From NCBI GenBank assembly GCA_027559495.1, contig JAMXSV010000004.1, positions 3,399,001 to 3,463,000 on the forward strand: DNA of 64,000 bases, given 5' to 3'. A program made the position numbers and the translations under genes. The stretch is from Aurifilum marmelostoma. Its lineage: Eukaryota; Ascomycota; Sordariomycetes; Diaporthales; Cryphonectriaceae. This document shows positions 1 to 10,853 of this stretch, piece after piece (position 1 is the first letter of the stretch; the number at the start of each line of letters is the position of its first letter). The notes beneath the pieces were generated by a model. It made no database searches, was not told the origin of the DNA, and worked only from the letters and a program-made list of their open reading frames with translations.

Positions 1-1353
1 CACAAGGAGAAGGACAGCAAGGAGAGGGACAGGGAGAAGGACCACCATCACCACCGCCTCTCGTTCCCTGGCATCCACCTGGGCCGCTCTCACAAGGAAC
101 AACACACCAACCCACACGCACAGCTCTCCTGGAGCATCGAGTCCCCCCCAATCATCTTCCACGGCGACGAGGAGAACAGCACCGGCGCCCTGGTGTCGGG
201 ACAGCTGTTCCTCGACGTCAAGGATGAGTCGTACGAGATCGACTCCTTCAAGGCCACCCTCAGCATCCACGTGACCCAGAAGAAACCCTTCACCGTGCAC
301 TGCAACGACTGCGTCAACCAGTACACCCTCCTCAAGGAGTGGAAGTTCCTCCCGTCCCCAGGCCGCTCGCTGCACAAGGGGGTCCATCCGTTCCCCTTCT
401 CCGTCCTGCTGGATGGCCACCTGCCAGCCACCCTCGACTCGCCCCTCGTGAGCATCGCGTACGAGTTCAAGGCCGAGGCGGTCCCCACCCGCGCAGGGCC
501 GCCGCCCATCAAGCTCGAGAAGCTGTTCGACGTGAAGCGCTCCCTGCCGCCGCCAGAGCTGCCCCACCACTCGGTGCGCGTCTTCCCGCCCACCAACGTC
601 AAGGCCTCTGTCCACTACCAGCAGGTCATTCACCCCATCGGCACCAACACCCTGACCATGCGCCTGGACGGCATCGCCAAGAACAACGCGGGCACCACCA
701 CCGTCGAGTACTGGAAGCTTAAGAAGCTGACCTGGCGCCTCGAGGAGACCCTCAAGACCGTCGCCCCCGCCTGCGACAAGCACAAGCCCGCAGCAGGTGC
801 CGCCGCAGATGCCGCAGCCGACCGGCAGAAGCGCGGCGTGCCCAGGGCGGAGACGCGCGTCATCGGCGAGAAGACTCTGTTCAGCGGCTGGAAGTCGAGC
901 TATGCCGGCCCCACCGACTCCAGCGTCGACCTGGAGCTCGAGTACGCCCTCAACAAGCACGCCAAGTACAGCTGCGACCTCAAGGCCCGCGACGGCACCG
1001 AGGTGTCTCACCAGCTGATGCTGGAGATGGTCGTCTCCCAGGAGTGCGCACCCGTGGGCAAGCCCGGTCTGGTCACCCAGACGGGTGTCGGCAGGATTCT
1101 CAGGATGCATTTTGGCACCATCCTCACTGAGCGTGGAGGCATCGGCATCTCGTGGGACAATGAGGCGCCCCCCATCTACCAGGACGTTCCCGCTAGCCCG
1201 CCCGCCTACTGCGAGGACATGGTGTCTGGTGGCCTCGAGGGTGTCCCAGACCTTCTGGAGAGTCTGGACGCCGCGCCTGGGCCGAGTGGGACGGGCAGTG
1301 GGTGCGCCAGCGGGAGAACCAGTGGCAGGAGCTCGGCGGAAGGGCACCGGTGA
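1..1353 (+). CDS. alpha-arrestin (ART/ARRDC-type ubiquitin-ligase adaptor), 5' partial
   Basis: The frame is open from the first base, so the true start lies outside the window. The visible 450 residues begin with a Lys/Asp/His-rich stretch and then an arrestin-like beta-sandwich, with the run SWSIESPPIIFHGDEENSTG and later the N-terminal arrestin feature VSGQLFLDV. An Ala-rich insertion (about 790-835) interrupts the C-terminal arrestin half. Two PY motifs, PPIY (1168-1179) and PPAY (1198-1209), sit 18 nt apart near the C-terminus. In the family, PY motifs recruit Rsp5/NEDD4 HECT ligases so that plasma-membrane transporters are ubiquitinated and internalised; that role is inferred here. A Gly/Ser-rich tail ends at TGA 1351-1353. 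The target transporter cannot be told from the sequence. Confidence 0.85.
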   Translation, partial: HKEKDSKERDREKDHHHHRLSFPGIHLGRSHKEQHTNPHAQLSWSIESPPIIFHGDEENSTGALVSGQLFLDVKDESYEIDSFKATLSIHVTQKKPFTVHCNDCVNQYTLLKEWKFLPSPGRSLHKGVHPFPFSVLLDGHLPATLDSPLVSIAYEFKAEAVPTRAGPPPIKLEKLFDVKRSLPPPELPHHSVRVFPPTNVKASVHYQQVIHPIGTNTLTMRLDGIAKNNAGTTTVEYWKLKKLTWRLEETLKTVAPACDKHKPAAGAAADAAADRQKRGVPRAETRVIGEKTLFSGWKSSYAGPTDSSVDLELEYALNKHAKYSCDLKARDGTEVSHQLMLEMVVSQECAPVGKPGLVTQTGVGRILRMHFGTILTERGGIGISWDNEAPPIYQDVPASPPAYCEDMVSGGLEGVPDLLESLDAAPGPSGTGSGCASGRTSGRSSAEGHR

Positions 1354-2060
1354 TTGATTATTTTTATATGAGCCACTGCGTATTCGCCTTTTCATGGGAT
1401 GTTACATCCTTTCCTCTTGTACTTTCTCACCTCTTGTCTTCCTGGCGGTTAGCACTCCCATGAGTTATTTTCGGGCGTGGTCCACGGGGTACCAGGCCCC
1501 CTCTCTGACGACATACATGTCTGTTTCTTTGAGTTCTTTAGGTTGATACCCTCATGTGCATCAAGAAGCACATTCAAGATTACTTAATTAGAACAGCTAG
1601 CTACTAGCTGCATTGATAACTCGATCGAGTTATGCAATATGACACGATGACATAAACATTCTTGTCTCATCTTCCCTTATGTGTGTGCGTGTGTTTGTGG
1701 TTGTGTTCATGCAAATCTGAGTACAATGTAAAGCTCTCAAGCGTGCTTGTCGACGGTATCCACAAGAGGCCAGCCATGGAAACAACACCCTCAGGATCAG
1801 TCGAGAGCAGACATATACGTAAAAGGAGAAGAAGGGGTAAAAGTGCGAAAGTTCACTCCGAAAGACCAGACAAAGTAGCCCTCTCCACGTGGGACGTTCA
1901 AGAGCACAGAGTACCAGATGTATGTAGGATTTTACTCTCGAGGAATCTCCTACGCCGTGAACGCCAGACCAAACCAGACTCTCTTGTTTTTGCCTTCGAT
2001 CCCCGAAACCCTTCTCCCAAAGAAGACAAGTAACAGTAGCCTCCTCCATAAACGCCGTTA
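1354..2060. other. convergent intergenic region
   Basis: This is the shared 3' space between the arrestin gene (plus strand) and the GTPase gene (minus strand). It holds a GT-rich stretch at about 1680-1706. I see no conserved reading frame or RNA gene. Confidence 0.6.
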
Positions 2061-4171
2061 TCAAGAAGAAGGAGCCGTCTCAGCCTTGGGAACCGTAGCT
2101 TTCCCATTTCCCTTGGCTGTGTCACCCTTGTTGGAGCCATCCTCCTCCTCGTCGTCCTCCTCCACGCTCTTTGGAAACATGGAAGGGTCGTAGCCGACAG
2201 CCTTGACGATCCCGAGACCTTTGGTCCGCCCCTCACGGAACAAGAGCCTGTCACCAGGTGCTAGGTACTCGGGTCTCTGGACGAAGCGGAACGCCACGGT
2301 GGCGCGGTCGCCGGTGCGGATGAAGGGGCGGTCGACATCGATGATGCTGCACGTCTGCGACACGGGGCCCACGTGCAGCATGGCCTGATACTTCTTCTTG
2401 ATGGTGGTGACGTGGTTCAGGATCAGGACGTCGGCCACGAACTCGTTGTACACGACTGGCGGGGGCGCGCCGTCGGCAGGCTTGGGGAGCACGACCATCC
2501 CCTTGCGGACCTCCTTGCGGCGGATCTTCTTCAGGGCAAAGGACGCAGACTGTCCCGCCGAGGCGGCGGGCACACTGATCCTCTTGCGCTCGATGGACCG
2601 GATAGAAGTCTGGGTGAACTGGCCAAGCGAATCGGGCCCGATGATGACATTATCACCAGCGTGGATGACACCGGACTTGATGATGCCAGAGACGACTGTG
2701 CCCACGAACGGCACGGAGAAGGTGTCGTTGACGTGGAACTCAAAGGGTGCATCTGCATCATATCTAGCAATGGTATTAGCTTTTCTTGCTCTTCTCTTCT
2801 TTGCTTCGATAACAAGAAGATGGACATGCTGGACGGCACCCTAGAGGTGAAATGTAGTCCGCCTACTTACCTTCCGTGGTGCGGCAGGATGTTCAGAAAC
2901 GTCCGCACAAGGTCCAAGTTCTGCCCAGTGACGTTGGACACCTGGAAGATGGGCGTAATGCGCTGAGAGACGAACTGGGTCGCGGTGTTGATGCACTCGT
3001 CACGATTGTTGATAAATATGGGTATCTTTCGTGCGCCAGGGGACTTCAGGATCTTGGTGATCTGTGTGATGGTCTGCTCGAGGATCTGAGGCGGGCAGAT
3101 GTCGATCTTGGTGATGACAACCATGACGGGGACGTTCAGAGCCAGTGCAATGCCCAGGTGCTCCTTGCTCATACCAATGAGACCGTTGTTCGCCGCGACC
3201 ATGAGCAGGCAATAGTTGGGGCTGCTGGAGAGGAGACCGAAAACGGTGGTGCGCAGGTACCGCTCGTGGCCCGCAAGGTCGGTGAAGGTGATGACCTTGG
3301 CGCTGCGCCGGCCAATCTCCTCCCACGATAGCTTGCGGCCGGGTGTGTCTGAGGTGATAACCTGACCGTGGGCATCAAAGCCCATGATCTCCATTCCGAC
3401 GGAACTGGTCCGGCCGGTCTCGATCTCGTGCTTATGGCGGAAGAGGTTGACGCGGGCCCTACCACGGCCATCATCCAGGTCGCCCTTGACGAGAACGCCC
3501 AGCATGGAGCTCTTGCCCGCGTCGACGTTGCCTACCACCGCGATCCTGGTCTCGATAACGTTCTCGACAGTGGCGGGGTTCTGGCGGATCAGCACCTTGG
3601 CACTGCAGTCCTTGTCTTTCTCGCTGGCAGCAGTACGGCTCTCAACCTCGCCACCGACATTCTTGGTCAGAAGCAGCTGGCACTCAGCTTTGAGCTTGTG
3701 TGCAGCCTCCTGGAGCTGAGCCCAGGCCATGTCAAAGCTGGGCTTGTCGAGATGCATAGAGTCGCCATTGTGCTCGAAGCCTAGGTCAAACAATGTCTCT
3801 CCATGACCATCTTCCAGGCGCAGGGTGACGAGATCTACCAGCCTCTGTAGTGAGTCATCATTGTCGCCAAGCAGTAGTGTGGAGAGGGCCACCTGCGGCT
3901 GGTTGTCAGCCAGCTCCAGGGAGTCGAGGATGCTGTCCAGCTCAGCATCAAAATCAGTGCGGACAGAGGGGGCAGTGGAGGTGACTGGGGTCCTGGTGGT
4001 TGTTGAGTCTGTATTTGATACTGTTGAACCTGAGGTAGAAGCAGTGGCGGTGGACTGTCTGGCGCTGGGGAAGCGGATTGCCTGCTGCTGCTCGACGAAC
4101 TCAGCGAAGTCACTAAGTGCTGCCTCGCCTTTTCGACGTTCATGAGGCAACTTTGCTGATCTCGATGCCAT
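2061..4171 (-). CDS. GTPBP1/GTPBP2-like translational GTPase
   Basis: Two exons, complement(join(2061..2763,2871..4171)), encode 667 residues. The 107-nt intron has a GTAAGT donor and a GCTAAT branch just before the acceptor. The G domain shows G1 GNVDAGKSS (about residues 214-222), G3 DLAGHE (298-303) and G4 TKID (354-357). A beta-barrel domain follows with PFVGTVVSG, as in EF-Tu-like GTPases. The order and the unusual DLAGHERYL form match the GTPBP1/2 branch, which in animals acts in ribosome rescue and mRNA surveillance; the fungal role is inferred only. Residues 40-75 are Ser/Thr-rich and low in complexity, and the C-terminus is acidic and basic (about 595-667). An in-frame ATG at 4303 would add 44 hydrophobic residues; I chose 4171 because the protein-like composition starts there. 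Confidence 0.9.
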
Positions 4172-5692
4172 TGCGACTTGAGGGTACGTGACAGAACTGT
4201 ATGAGAAGAAGAATGTGAGCCTGGGTGACCCTGACAAGGGAAAATGGGCCCATATACAAGTACACGGGCTCATATAGGTCAATCCAACCAGCAGTGGCAG
4301 CATACCTTGACATATGCTGTTGTGATCTTCAACAGTGGCAATGTATTCGAGTGATCATTGCAAATAATTGCTCAGTGGTCATGGGCTTGCTAATGAACAG
4401 CTGCTCTGTACAGTGTGACCTGAGCATTCCTGAGGATTAAATAGATACAATTGGAGGCTGCTGTTTCCTGTGGTTGTCGCCGAATGACCAATCTGGGAAG
4501 AGTGGCGATGACATGTGGAAGCTGTCGACTACGAGTCATCGAGTCCTGCTGCTGCCAATGTCGAGTCTGGGACCAGGGGGCGCAGCATAGGGCAGCTTAT
4601 TCCCCCGGCCCCCCCCGCACTGGCAGCGCTTATCAGTCACCTGCCAACCCCCAACCCCATCACAGCTTGCTCGCATGCAGTCTACTAAGCCATGTACTTT
4701 CATGCTGCCAGGCCTGGTGCAGTTTTGCCTACAAGTACTTCTTTATCCAAATGCCATGATTCCGGGCTGCTTTCATGTATTTAACTTGCCAGAAGTACAT
4801 TTTTCTTATATGTACTTTGTTCATTGTTGGCACATTGTGTTCAGAGTCGTTTGTTCATTGGCGTATACAAAAACTCTCAGGGCCAGACAAACGGGTGACG
4901 ACGCATGTCTAATCGACGGCTTGTATTTTCATGGTAAATAATCCGTCCCATAAGGTCGTCTCATCCCTCCACGCTGTGGCCTGCGCTCTTTGAGGTCCAA
5001 AGCCGCTCAGAGATGTCGATCAGGTCGTGTCTGAGAGCAAGCTGCCGTCACACTTTGGGCAAATTCACCCTTTGCCCCGCCAATGCTTGTGTCATAAATC
5101 TTGTAATGCTCTGACAAGGCTACCCTAGGGTAGGAAACGATACTGGGAATAGGTAGGTCTTAGAATTCTAGGATCTGGGCGAACTCTCGAAGCAACTATA
5201 TCTCGGATGAAAGTTACCGTCTACTTCTTCCTTTTCTGTGCTCTTTCTGACCAGGCTGTCGTGACATGCTGACCTTTGGTCTGCTCCTAACCCATCCTGA
5301 CCTCCTGCCAAATCGCACGTCTCGATGTACAAATGCAGAGCCATCTCTGCTGCTCGACAGCGCCCTTTCCCTTCCATCTGAACCGTGCGATATTTGAACT
5401 TGAGTACGCTTCCCACCACAAGGCGGTCCAAAGCTCCTCGGAGTTAGTCATACTTGCCATCACTCCGCCATAGGTGCGGAACAAACCCTGCTCAGGATTC
5501 GAGACCGCCGTAGCTTCCTGCCCCGTCCCTACGCACACACCGGCCTCTTCCACCAGCCAGGTTCGGCCTTGTTCAATGTCGGTTGGCACCCAGAGGGGCC
5601 TGACATTTCTTGACGTGCTTGGGGCTGCACCTCCGGTAGATATACCCCTCAACTGACCGTCCTTTGATGTGGGCCGGAGGCAAGCTCACAGA
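4172..5692. other. intergenic region, GTPase promoter and LSM3 3' flank
   Basis: This holds the promoter side of the GTPase gene and the downstream side of LSM3. Short open frames are present but none has recognisable content or coding bias. No RNA gene or repeat was seen. Confidence 0.5.
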
Positions 5693-6108
5693 TCATGATT
5701 GAGACAGGGGAGAGATCAACACGACACTATCGCCTGGTCGAGGGGGTCAGCAGGGTGATATATCTAGGGAAGCGGTGACCGACTCACCTCGGACGAAGAG
5801 CATCTCAGACTTCTTGCTGACGGTCTTGACGTCGTCGTCATCTCCCGCATCATCATCCACCACGTAGACAGTCTCCTCGACCTCGCCCATAACGAGGTTG
5901 CAATGGCTGTCATATGCCTGTATATCCCTTCGCGTTAGCATGTATGCCAGCGGAAGTGAGGTGAGGGAGGCATGAGCTTCCTTACATGAAGTCTTCCCTT
6001 GAGCTCGCGGTCGCCTCTGAGCTTGACAAAGACGACCTCATCGAGCAGCAGACGCACGAGGTCCAGAGGCTCGGAAGCGGTGGCAGGTTCGTCTCCAGCG
6101 TCAGCCAT
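5693..6108 (-). CDS. LSM3: U6 snRNA-associated Sm-like protein LSm3
   Basis: Three exons, complement(join(5693..5733,5788..5917,5986..6108)), encode 97 residues, the usual length for LSm3. The Sm1 motif starts around LLLDEVVFVKLRGDRELKGR and continues across intron 1 into HAYDSHCNLVMGEVEET. The Sm2 motif is FVRGDSVVLIS, split by intron 2. Donors are GTAAGG and GTGAGT, and a CTAAC branch lies in intron 1. LSm3 is part of the Lsm1-7 ring (cytoplasmic mRNA decapping) and the Lsm2-8 ring (U6 snRNA stability in the nucleus). The start at 6108 fits the family; an in-frame ATG at 6135 would add nine residues. The gene is divergent to the one starting at 6698, so the two share an upstream region of about 590 bp. 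Confidence 0.93.
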
Positions 6109-6697
6109 GATGTATGCCAGAGAGAGAAGTGGCAACTCGGGGGGATCTGTATGAAATGACTGGTGTAGAAGTGATAGTGGTGTAATATGTGAGCTTGGTC
6201 TGATGCTGCGTGTGTTCTCTGTACACTAACAGCCAAGGCTAGGAAAAGTTGAGAGCCCGTGCACGCCCCTGCAGCCTGGCAGAAAAACGGCAACAAGTAC
6301 GGACGTACTGCTGTGCGCCTTTGTGACAGGGGTGGGGGGAGGTCCTGGTGGCCTGGAGTGGGGCTGGGAACTCGCAACCCTAGCATGTCTTGCACCCTGC
6401 AGTCATACGAGGCAGTGCCTCCCCCCCTTCTGAAGTCCTTTTGAGTGAGGGGAAACAACCCCAAAGCTTGCAATGGCAGGCTCGCAGGGGCCGTTTCTCC
6501 AAATATGCAGGTAGACGGTAGCAATGTGCCCTTGGGCAGTTCCTCCTTTCCTTCTGAGACATGGGCAACGATTTGTAGGTTACCACCAAAAAAAAAAAAA
6601 CTGGCCAAAAAAAACCTGAAATCGCTCCCTTGAGGCTCTCTCCTCGTCTTCCTCTGAGAACAAGAGAGAGCAATGAGTCGCCAAAGACCCGCCCCAG
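6109..6697. promoter_or_regulatory. shared divergent upstream region
   Basis: The 589-bp space separates the starts of LSM3 (minus) and the 6698 gene (plus). It includes poly(A) tracts around 6589-6613 just upstream of the plus-strand gene. Bidirectional promoter use is inferred from layout alone; no specific binding site was identified. Confidence 0.45.
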
Positions 6698-6714
6698 ATG
6701 AGAATCAGTTCTAG
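6673..6714 (+). promoter_or_regulatory. upstream ORF overlapping the main start
   Basis: An ATG at 6673 opens a 14-codon frame that ends in TAG at 6712-6714, 14 bases past the main ATG at 6698. The frames differ, so ribosomes that use it cannot simply reinitiate at 6698. It matters only if the transcript starts upstream of 6673, which cannot be seen here. Confidence 0.4.
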
Positions 6715-9079
6715 GCTGGTGGAGGTCCGACGGCCGCTATCAGGCCCACCCGGAGCTGGGTCGACCCTTCACGACCGCTTTCGTCCTGATCGCCCCTCCG
6801 CTGGCCATCTTCCTCGATATCAGCTTCAACGCCGCTTTAATAGCGGAGCGGCTGGCTTCGTCTTGAACGCGAGTTCATCCAGTAGACCCCTAAAAGATGC
6901 GTCTGACGCAGCTTTTACAGGTTTAGGTGGTGATGCGAGGAGGTCCTCACCAGCTTCCCCAGCTGAACGCGAAAATCCCCTCCAGCCTCCGAACAAATAC
7001 CAGCCCTCTGTCCAGGCTCTACTTGACGCCTTGCGACAAGACGACCCCGTCAGGCTGTATTTCTGCCTGCTCGCTCTCACACGCGGTGCCACAGAGCTCG
7101 ACAGCGACTTCTGCCAGGCCGTCGAGGCTATCCCCGCTACCACCTTCTCCGAGATCCTGCGCGTCTTCGACCCCGTCAACGTCCAGAAAAATGTCGATTC
7201 GGCCCCTGAGATATGCATCTCTTACGGTGCCTCCGTCCAAACGCCTCTCGGTGAGCTCGTCAACAAGTGGGGCGTCAAGACCCTCTATGTGAGCATCTTC
7301 AACCGCCTGCGCTTGATCCAGCGAGCCCGCCGGTCTTCGCAGATCCGGCCCCTCTTGAACGACTATGCCGTTCTGCTTAGGTGTGCTGGCGCCACCTCCA
7401 ATATCCGGGCCGCCAAAGAGGTCTGGTTCGAGGTTCCGAGAGACGGCTACCAGGAATGGATCAATTCCCAGCTGTACACAGAGTTCATCAAAGTCCGCTA
7501 CCTGACAGAGCCTCTCTACGCGAACAATGACCTGGCCAGGCTGCGCCTGCGCCCCCTAGATCTACATCGCGCAGTCATCATGCTACCAAGAGTAAAGGCC
7601 AGGAGATTGAAGCACTTGGCTGCCAATATCATGTGTCAGCAGTCGCACCGCTTTGGGCAGAACCAGGACGAACTCTACTGGGCCGAGCCCTTGACGAGGA
7701 GCCTGCGGAGGAGGCAACCCCTGACCAGGCTGAAGCGCGCAGCTCGAGCGCGGGGCTTTCTGCACGTTGACGAGCTGCTCTCCTGCGCCTTACTAAAGGC
7801 CAATGGCCGCAATGGCCGCGTCAAGGACAGCCTTGTTCTGCTTAGGGACTGCTGGCATATCAGGGTCGTCGTAGATCGCGGAACTGGCACTGTAGATGTC
7901 AGCGGCGGTGCTGATTTCGACCCAGCCTCCGCCGAGGCGCCCACCGAGGCACTACTTGAGGCTGTCGTCCACTGCTTCGGGAGCCAGGGCCTGGTCGTTA
8001 TGGCTCTCAAGCTAGTGGATTTTCTGTCGGCTCGGTACGGTCTCGTGGTGCCTGACGAGGTCTGGTCCGATCTCCTAGATTATGCACGGATCCATCAGAC
8101 GAAGCCAGCCTGCACCGAGTGGAAGATCGCCGGCTTCATGGACAGGCAGACCAAGTCTGACACGCTGCTAGATATATGGGAAGTCTGCACGCGGTACCCA
8201 CACAACTTCAAGCCAGGCATGAAGGACTACTACAACCTCACCAGGGCCCTGATCATGAACACAGCATCCAAGTCGAGGCCCTTGGAGGCAATCAGACAGA
8301 TCAGGCCCCTGTACAGTGACGCCGTCCAGCAGATGCGTGAGGCATGGCAGGAGCTCGTCCTGACAACCCGGCAGGGCGTGCCAAATCATGCTGCCTACCA
8401 CCGCTACCGTGTGCTGCAGTCGAGAAAGCACTTCATGTGGTACTGCTTCCACCATACAGCACGACAGATCCTCCAGAAGACAAAGCCCGGTCGGATCGAC
8501 GACCACGCCGGAGTGAGAGTGATACCCGACGTCGTGCGTGAGTTTGGGCTTTTCATGTCCGGAAAAATTGAGTACCGCGTCGCAACGGGTATCGTAGAAA
8601 TTGAGAACCCCGACGCGTCAGCGCGGCCCGTGTTGACGGCACAGCTGGTGACCAGACCGCGACTACTGTTGGAGAAGCCAGAGACGGCAGCCGAGGACTC
8701 AGACAGTACGGATTCGCAAGAGGAGAACAGTTTTTACGATGAAGACGACATGGCCAGTGAAGATGGGGTTGGGGAGGACGACGATGTTGCGTCGCCCCTG
8801 CACCAGGCGCCGAAAGTATTACCAGCCACACAGATTATCGAACGGCCAGCATTCATGCACCGGCCGCCACTCGAAACACCCCCAGGAGAAGTCTCACTGA
8901 CATGGCTGCGGGACGAAGGGAAACCTTTCACGGGGTTCCACGACCATCGGGAGAAAAAGTACCATGCCGCACATAGAGAGCTCCGGACGACGCTACGCGT
9001 GCCAGCCGTGCCAGTGGACTTGGGGAGTGAGGCGACACATAAGGCACAAATCAGGCACCTTGTATGGATGCAGAGATGA
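6698..9079 (+). CDS. probable mitochondrial protein, possibly of the ATPase-expression/PPR-like type
   Basis: A single exon encodes 793 residues. The first 50 residues are Arg-rich and almost without acids, ending near RRFNSG, which looks like a mitochondrial presequence with a processing-site arginine. The middle (about 100-560) is helical with tandem helix-pair character such as LLNDYAVLLRCAGATSNIRA, reminiscent of pentatricopeptide-like fungal proteins that help mitochondrial ATP-synthase mRNAs to be expressed. An acidic low-complexity segment (about 655-700) precedes a basic tail. I do not recognise a specific orthologue, so function is a guess from fold type. A 14-codon upstream ORF (6673-6714) overlaps the start in another frame. 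The gene converges with GPI12. Confidence 0.7.
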   Translation: MRISSRLVEVRRPLSGPPGAGSTLHDRFRPDRPSAGHLPRYQLQRRFNSGAAGFVLNASSSSRPLKDASDAAFTGLGGDARRSSPASPAERENPLQPPNKYQPSVQALLDALRQDDPVRLYFCLLALTRGATELDSDFCQAVEAIPATTFSEILRVFDPVNVQKNVDSAPEICISYGASVQTPLGELVNKWGVKTLYVSIFNRLRLIQRARRSSQIRPLLNDYAVLLRCAGATSNIRAAKEVWFEVPRDGYQEWINSQLYTEFIKVRYLTEPLYANNDLARLRLRPLDLHRAVIMLPRVKARRLKHLAANIMCQQSHRFGQNQDELYWAEPLTRSLRRRQPLTRLKRAARARGFLHVDELLSCALLKANGRNGRVKDSLVLLRDCWHIRVVVDRGTGTVDVSGGADFDPASAEAPTEALLEAVVHCFGSQGLVVMALKLVDFLSARYGLVVPDEVWSDLLDYARIHQTKPACTEWKIAGFMDRQTKSDTLLDIWEVCTRYPHNFKPGMKDYYNLTRALIMNTASKSRPLEAIRQIRPLYSDAVQQMREAWQELVLTTRQGVPNHAAYHRYRVLQSRKHFMWYCFHHTARQILQKTKPGRIDDHAGVRVIPDVVREFGLFMSGKIEYRVATGIVEIENPDASARPVLTAQLVTRPRLLLEKPETAAEDSDSTDSQEENSFYDEDDMASEDGVGEDDDVASPLHQAPKVLPATQIIERPAFMHRPPLETPPGEVSLTWLRDEGKPFTGFHDHREKKYHAAHRELRTTLRVPAVPVDLGSEATHKAQIRHLVWMQR

Positions 9080-9435
9080 CCCGCCCAAGAGAACAAGAAC
9101 AATGATGAGGTACACGATTCTGTGGACAAGTGATATTCTCATCCTCTTATCAGTTCCACTGTTCCTTGCCCTGCAGATCCCTTGTGCTTTTTAGCTAGAT
9201 GTTGGCTGTTGGATGCGAGAATGTAGGCATATGCATACACAAAAACGCCTTGCATGAACACATTAGCCGTGGCTGAGGTCTGAACGGCGTCCTGAGCAGT
9301 GAAGACATTTCCCTTGTCCTTGTTCTTATCTCCTTTTTGCATCCATGTGGACGGTCCGCCGGTTTATTCTTCTTGTATATGGAGAAGAAGAACAATATAA
9401 CCAGTTAAATATTTATACTCTGATATATACACCCC
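9080..9435. other. convergent intergenic region
   Basis: This is the 3' space between the 6698 gene and GPI12. The stretch near 9390-9430 is AT-rich, as expected for polyadenylation signals. Nothing else is visible. Confidence 0.5.
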
Positions 9436-10399
9436 CTACACCTTCTCCAGCCGCAAGTCATTCATGAACATATACCGGCTCAGTGTGATCCATCCATAAC
9501 GGAACCACACCATTTGGCTGAGATGGGCCCTCGTCATCGCCTCTCTCGCCGTCAGCCATCCTCCTTTACCCAAGCCATGCATAAAAATGAGCGCGGCCGG
9601 ATGGTCTCTGGCGTTGGCCGGTGAGGCGGCGCCCTTGCCAGACGCACCGCGCCACGCAGCCAGCGCCGTCGGAACGAGAGTGGGCAAAGCGTCCAGGATA
9701 CCAGTATACTTGCGGAACATACCGACCGTGGTCAAGGTGTATAGGTCGATAGGGGAGGACCAGCCGGGCTGGTGCGCGGTGAGCGAGGCGACGAAGGCGC
9801 GGGCGCCGTGGTAGAGAGAGATATGATTGGGATGGGAGGAGACGCCCCGCTCGTCGAAGGTGATGAGAACGTCAATGGTCGCGGTGGGCCGCTGGTCGGA
9901 GGACTCCTTTTGGCGCGGTGCGAAGGCGTCACGAAGAAGGGAGGAGATGGCCTCGGTAGGCCAGGTTGTGGTCATGGAATCTGGAAAGTCACTGAAAATC
10001 TCATGTCAGTCTAAACTGGATGCGTGGTTGTCTCCAAGGGGAGGAAGGGGCACAGGATTCGACGTACGCAGGGTTATCGACAACATAGACATCCTCAGGT
10101 TTCCTCAGGCCCAGGACCAGCCCGCTCTTGACCAGCTCCTTCTTGCGCGTGTCGCCCAGGCCTTCGGCGTCGCCGCTGCTAAGACACAGGATCTTGACGT
10201 GGTTCCCGAGCTCTGGCCGTGTCAGGGCCAGGACGGTGGGCGCAAAAAACATGGCCTCATCGTCCGGATGGGCGATGAGTAGGCAGATGCGCTTGTTGCG
10301 CAGGACCGGGGATCTGGTCGACACGACGCCTACGGTGTAGAGGTACAGGGTAGGTATGAGCAGCACGAGGAGCGAGACGGACAAGAGAGGGGTTTCCAT
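9436..10399 (-). CDS. GPI12: N-acetylglucosaminyl-phosphatidylinositol de-N-acetylase (PIG-L/GPI12)
   Basis: Two exons, complement(join(9436..9991,10068..10399)), encode 295 residues. A single membrane anchor spans about residues 6-26, followed by the PIG-L zinc motif LIAHPDDEAMFF (41-52). Further conserved parts are LSSGDAEGLG, the ITFDERGVSSHPNH metal-binding segment and the C-terminal region. The 76-nt intron has a GTACGT donor and restores the run VDNPADFPDS. The enzyme removes the acetyl group from GlcNAc-PI on the cytosolic face of the ER, the second step of GPI-anchor synthesis. Such anchors are used by the CRH-type protein encoded at 34840-36430. The gene is divergent to the membrane-protein gene at 10854. 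Confidence 0.92.
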
Positions 10400-10853
10400 G
10401 ACGAGCGGAGAAGAACAGGGCCGCCATGCAGTTTATAGCTGCGAGGGTAGGCTGAAGAGATGAAGGGGAGGTCTGTCAAAAGGGAGGACGCGTCCACGAT
10501 GCTGCTACGGTGTAGCATACTAATGAGTTACTTGGTTCTACACAGCTGCGTACTGTAAGTAAAGCCACCTGCTTGGTTGGATGACGTGACGCATGGGCGT
10601 ACCTGACCATGTACATTAGTGTGTGCCCCTGCTGGCCCGGAGCAGCGTGACTGGGGGGAGCCCTGAAGCACAGGGGGTCCAGGGCTGAACAGGGGTTTGA
10701 GCTGCCAGAAAATCCGAGCCTCAAGAACCCCTAAAGCTTGCTACAGTATCTTGGAAGCCCTCAGCAGCGCCACAACCAACCACCACTACCATCACAATCA
10801 CCGCCAACAGGAACAGTCGCCAGATCAGCTCCACACGATTTTGCGCTTCCAGT
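10400..10853. promoter_or_regulatory. shared divergent upstream region
   Basis: 454 bp lie between the GPI12 start and the start of the 10854 gene, so both promoters are here. No specific element is recognised. Confidence 0.4.

Noticed and set aside
4172..4303. 44-residue N-terminal extension of the GTPBP1-like GTPase
   Set aside because: It is hydrophobic and unlike the charged start of the family; it is more likely 5' leader.
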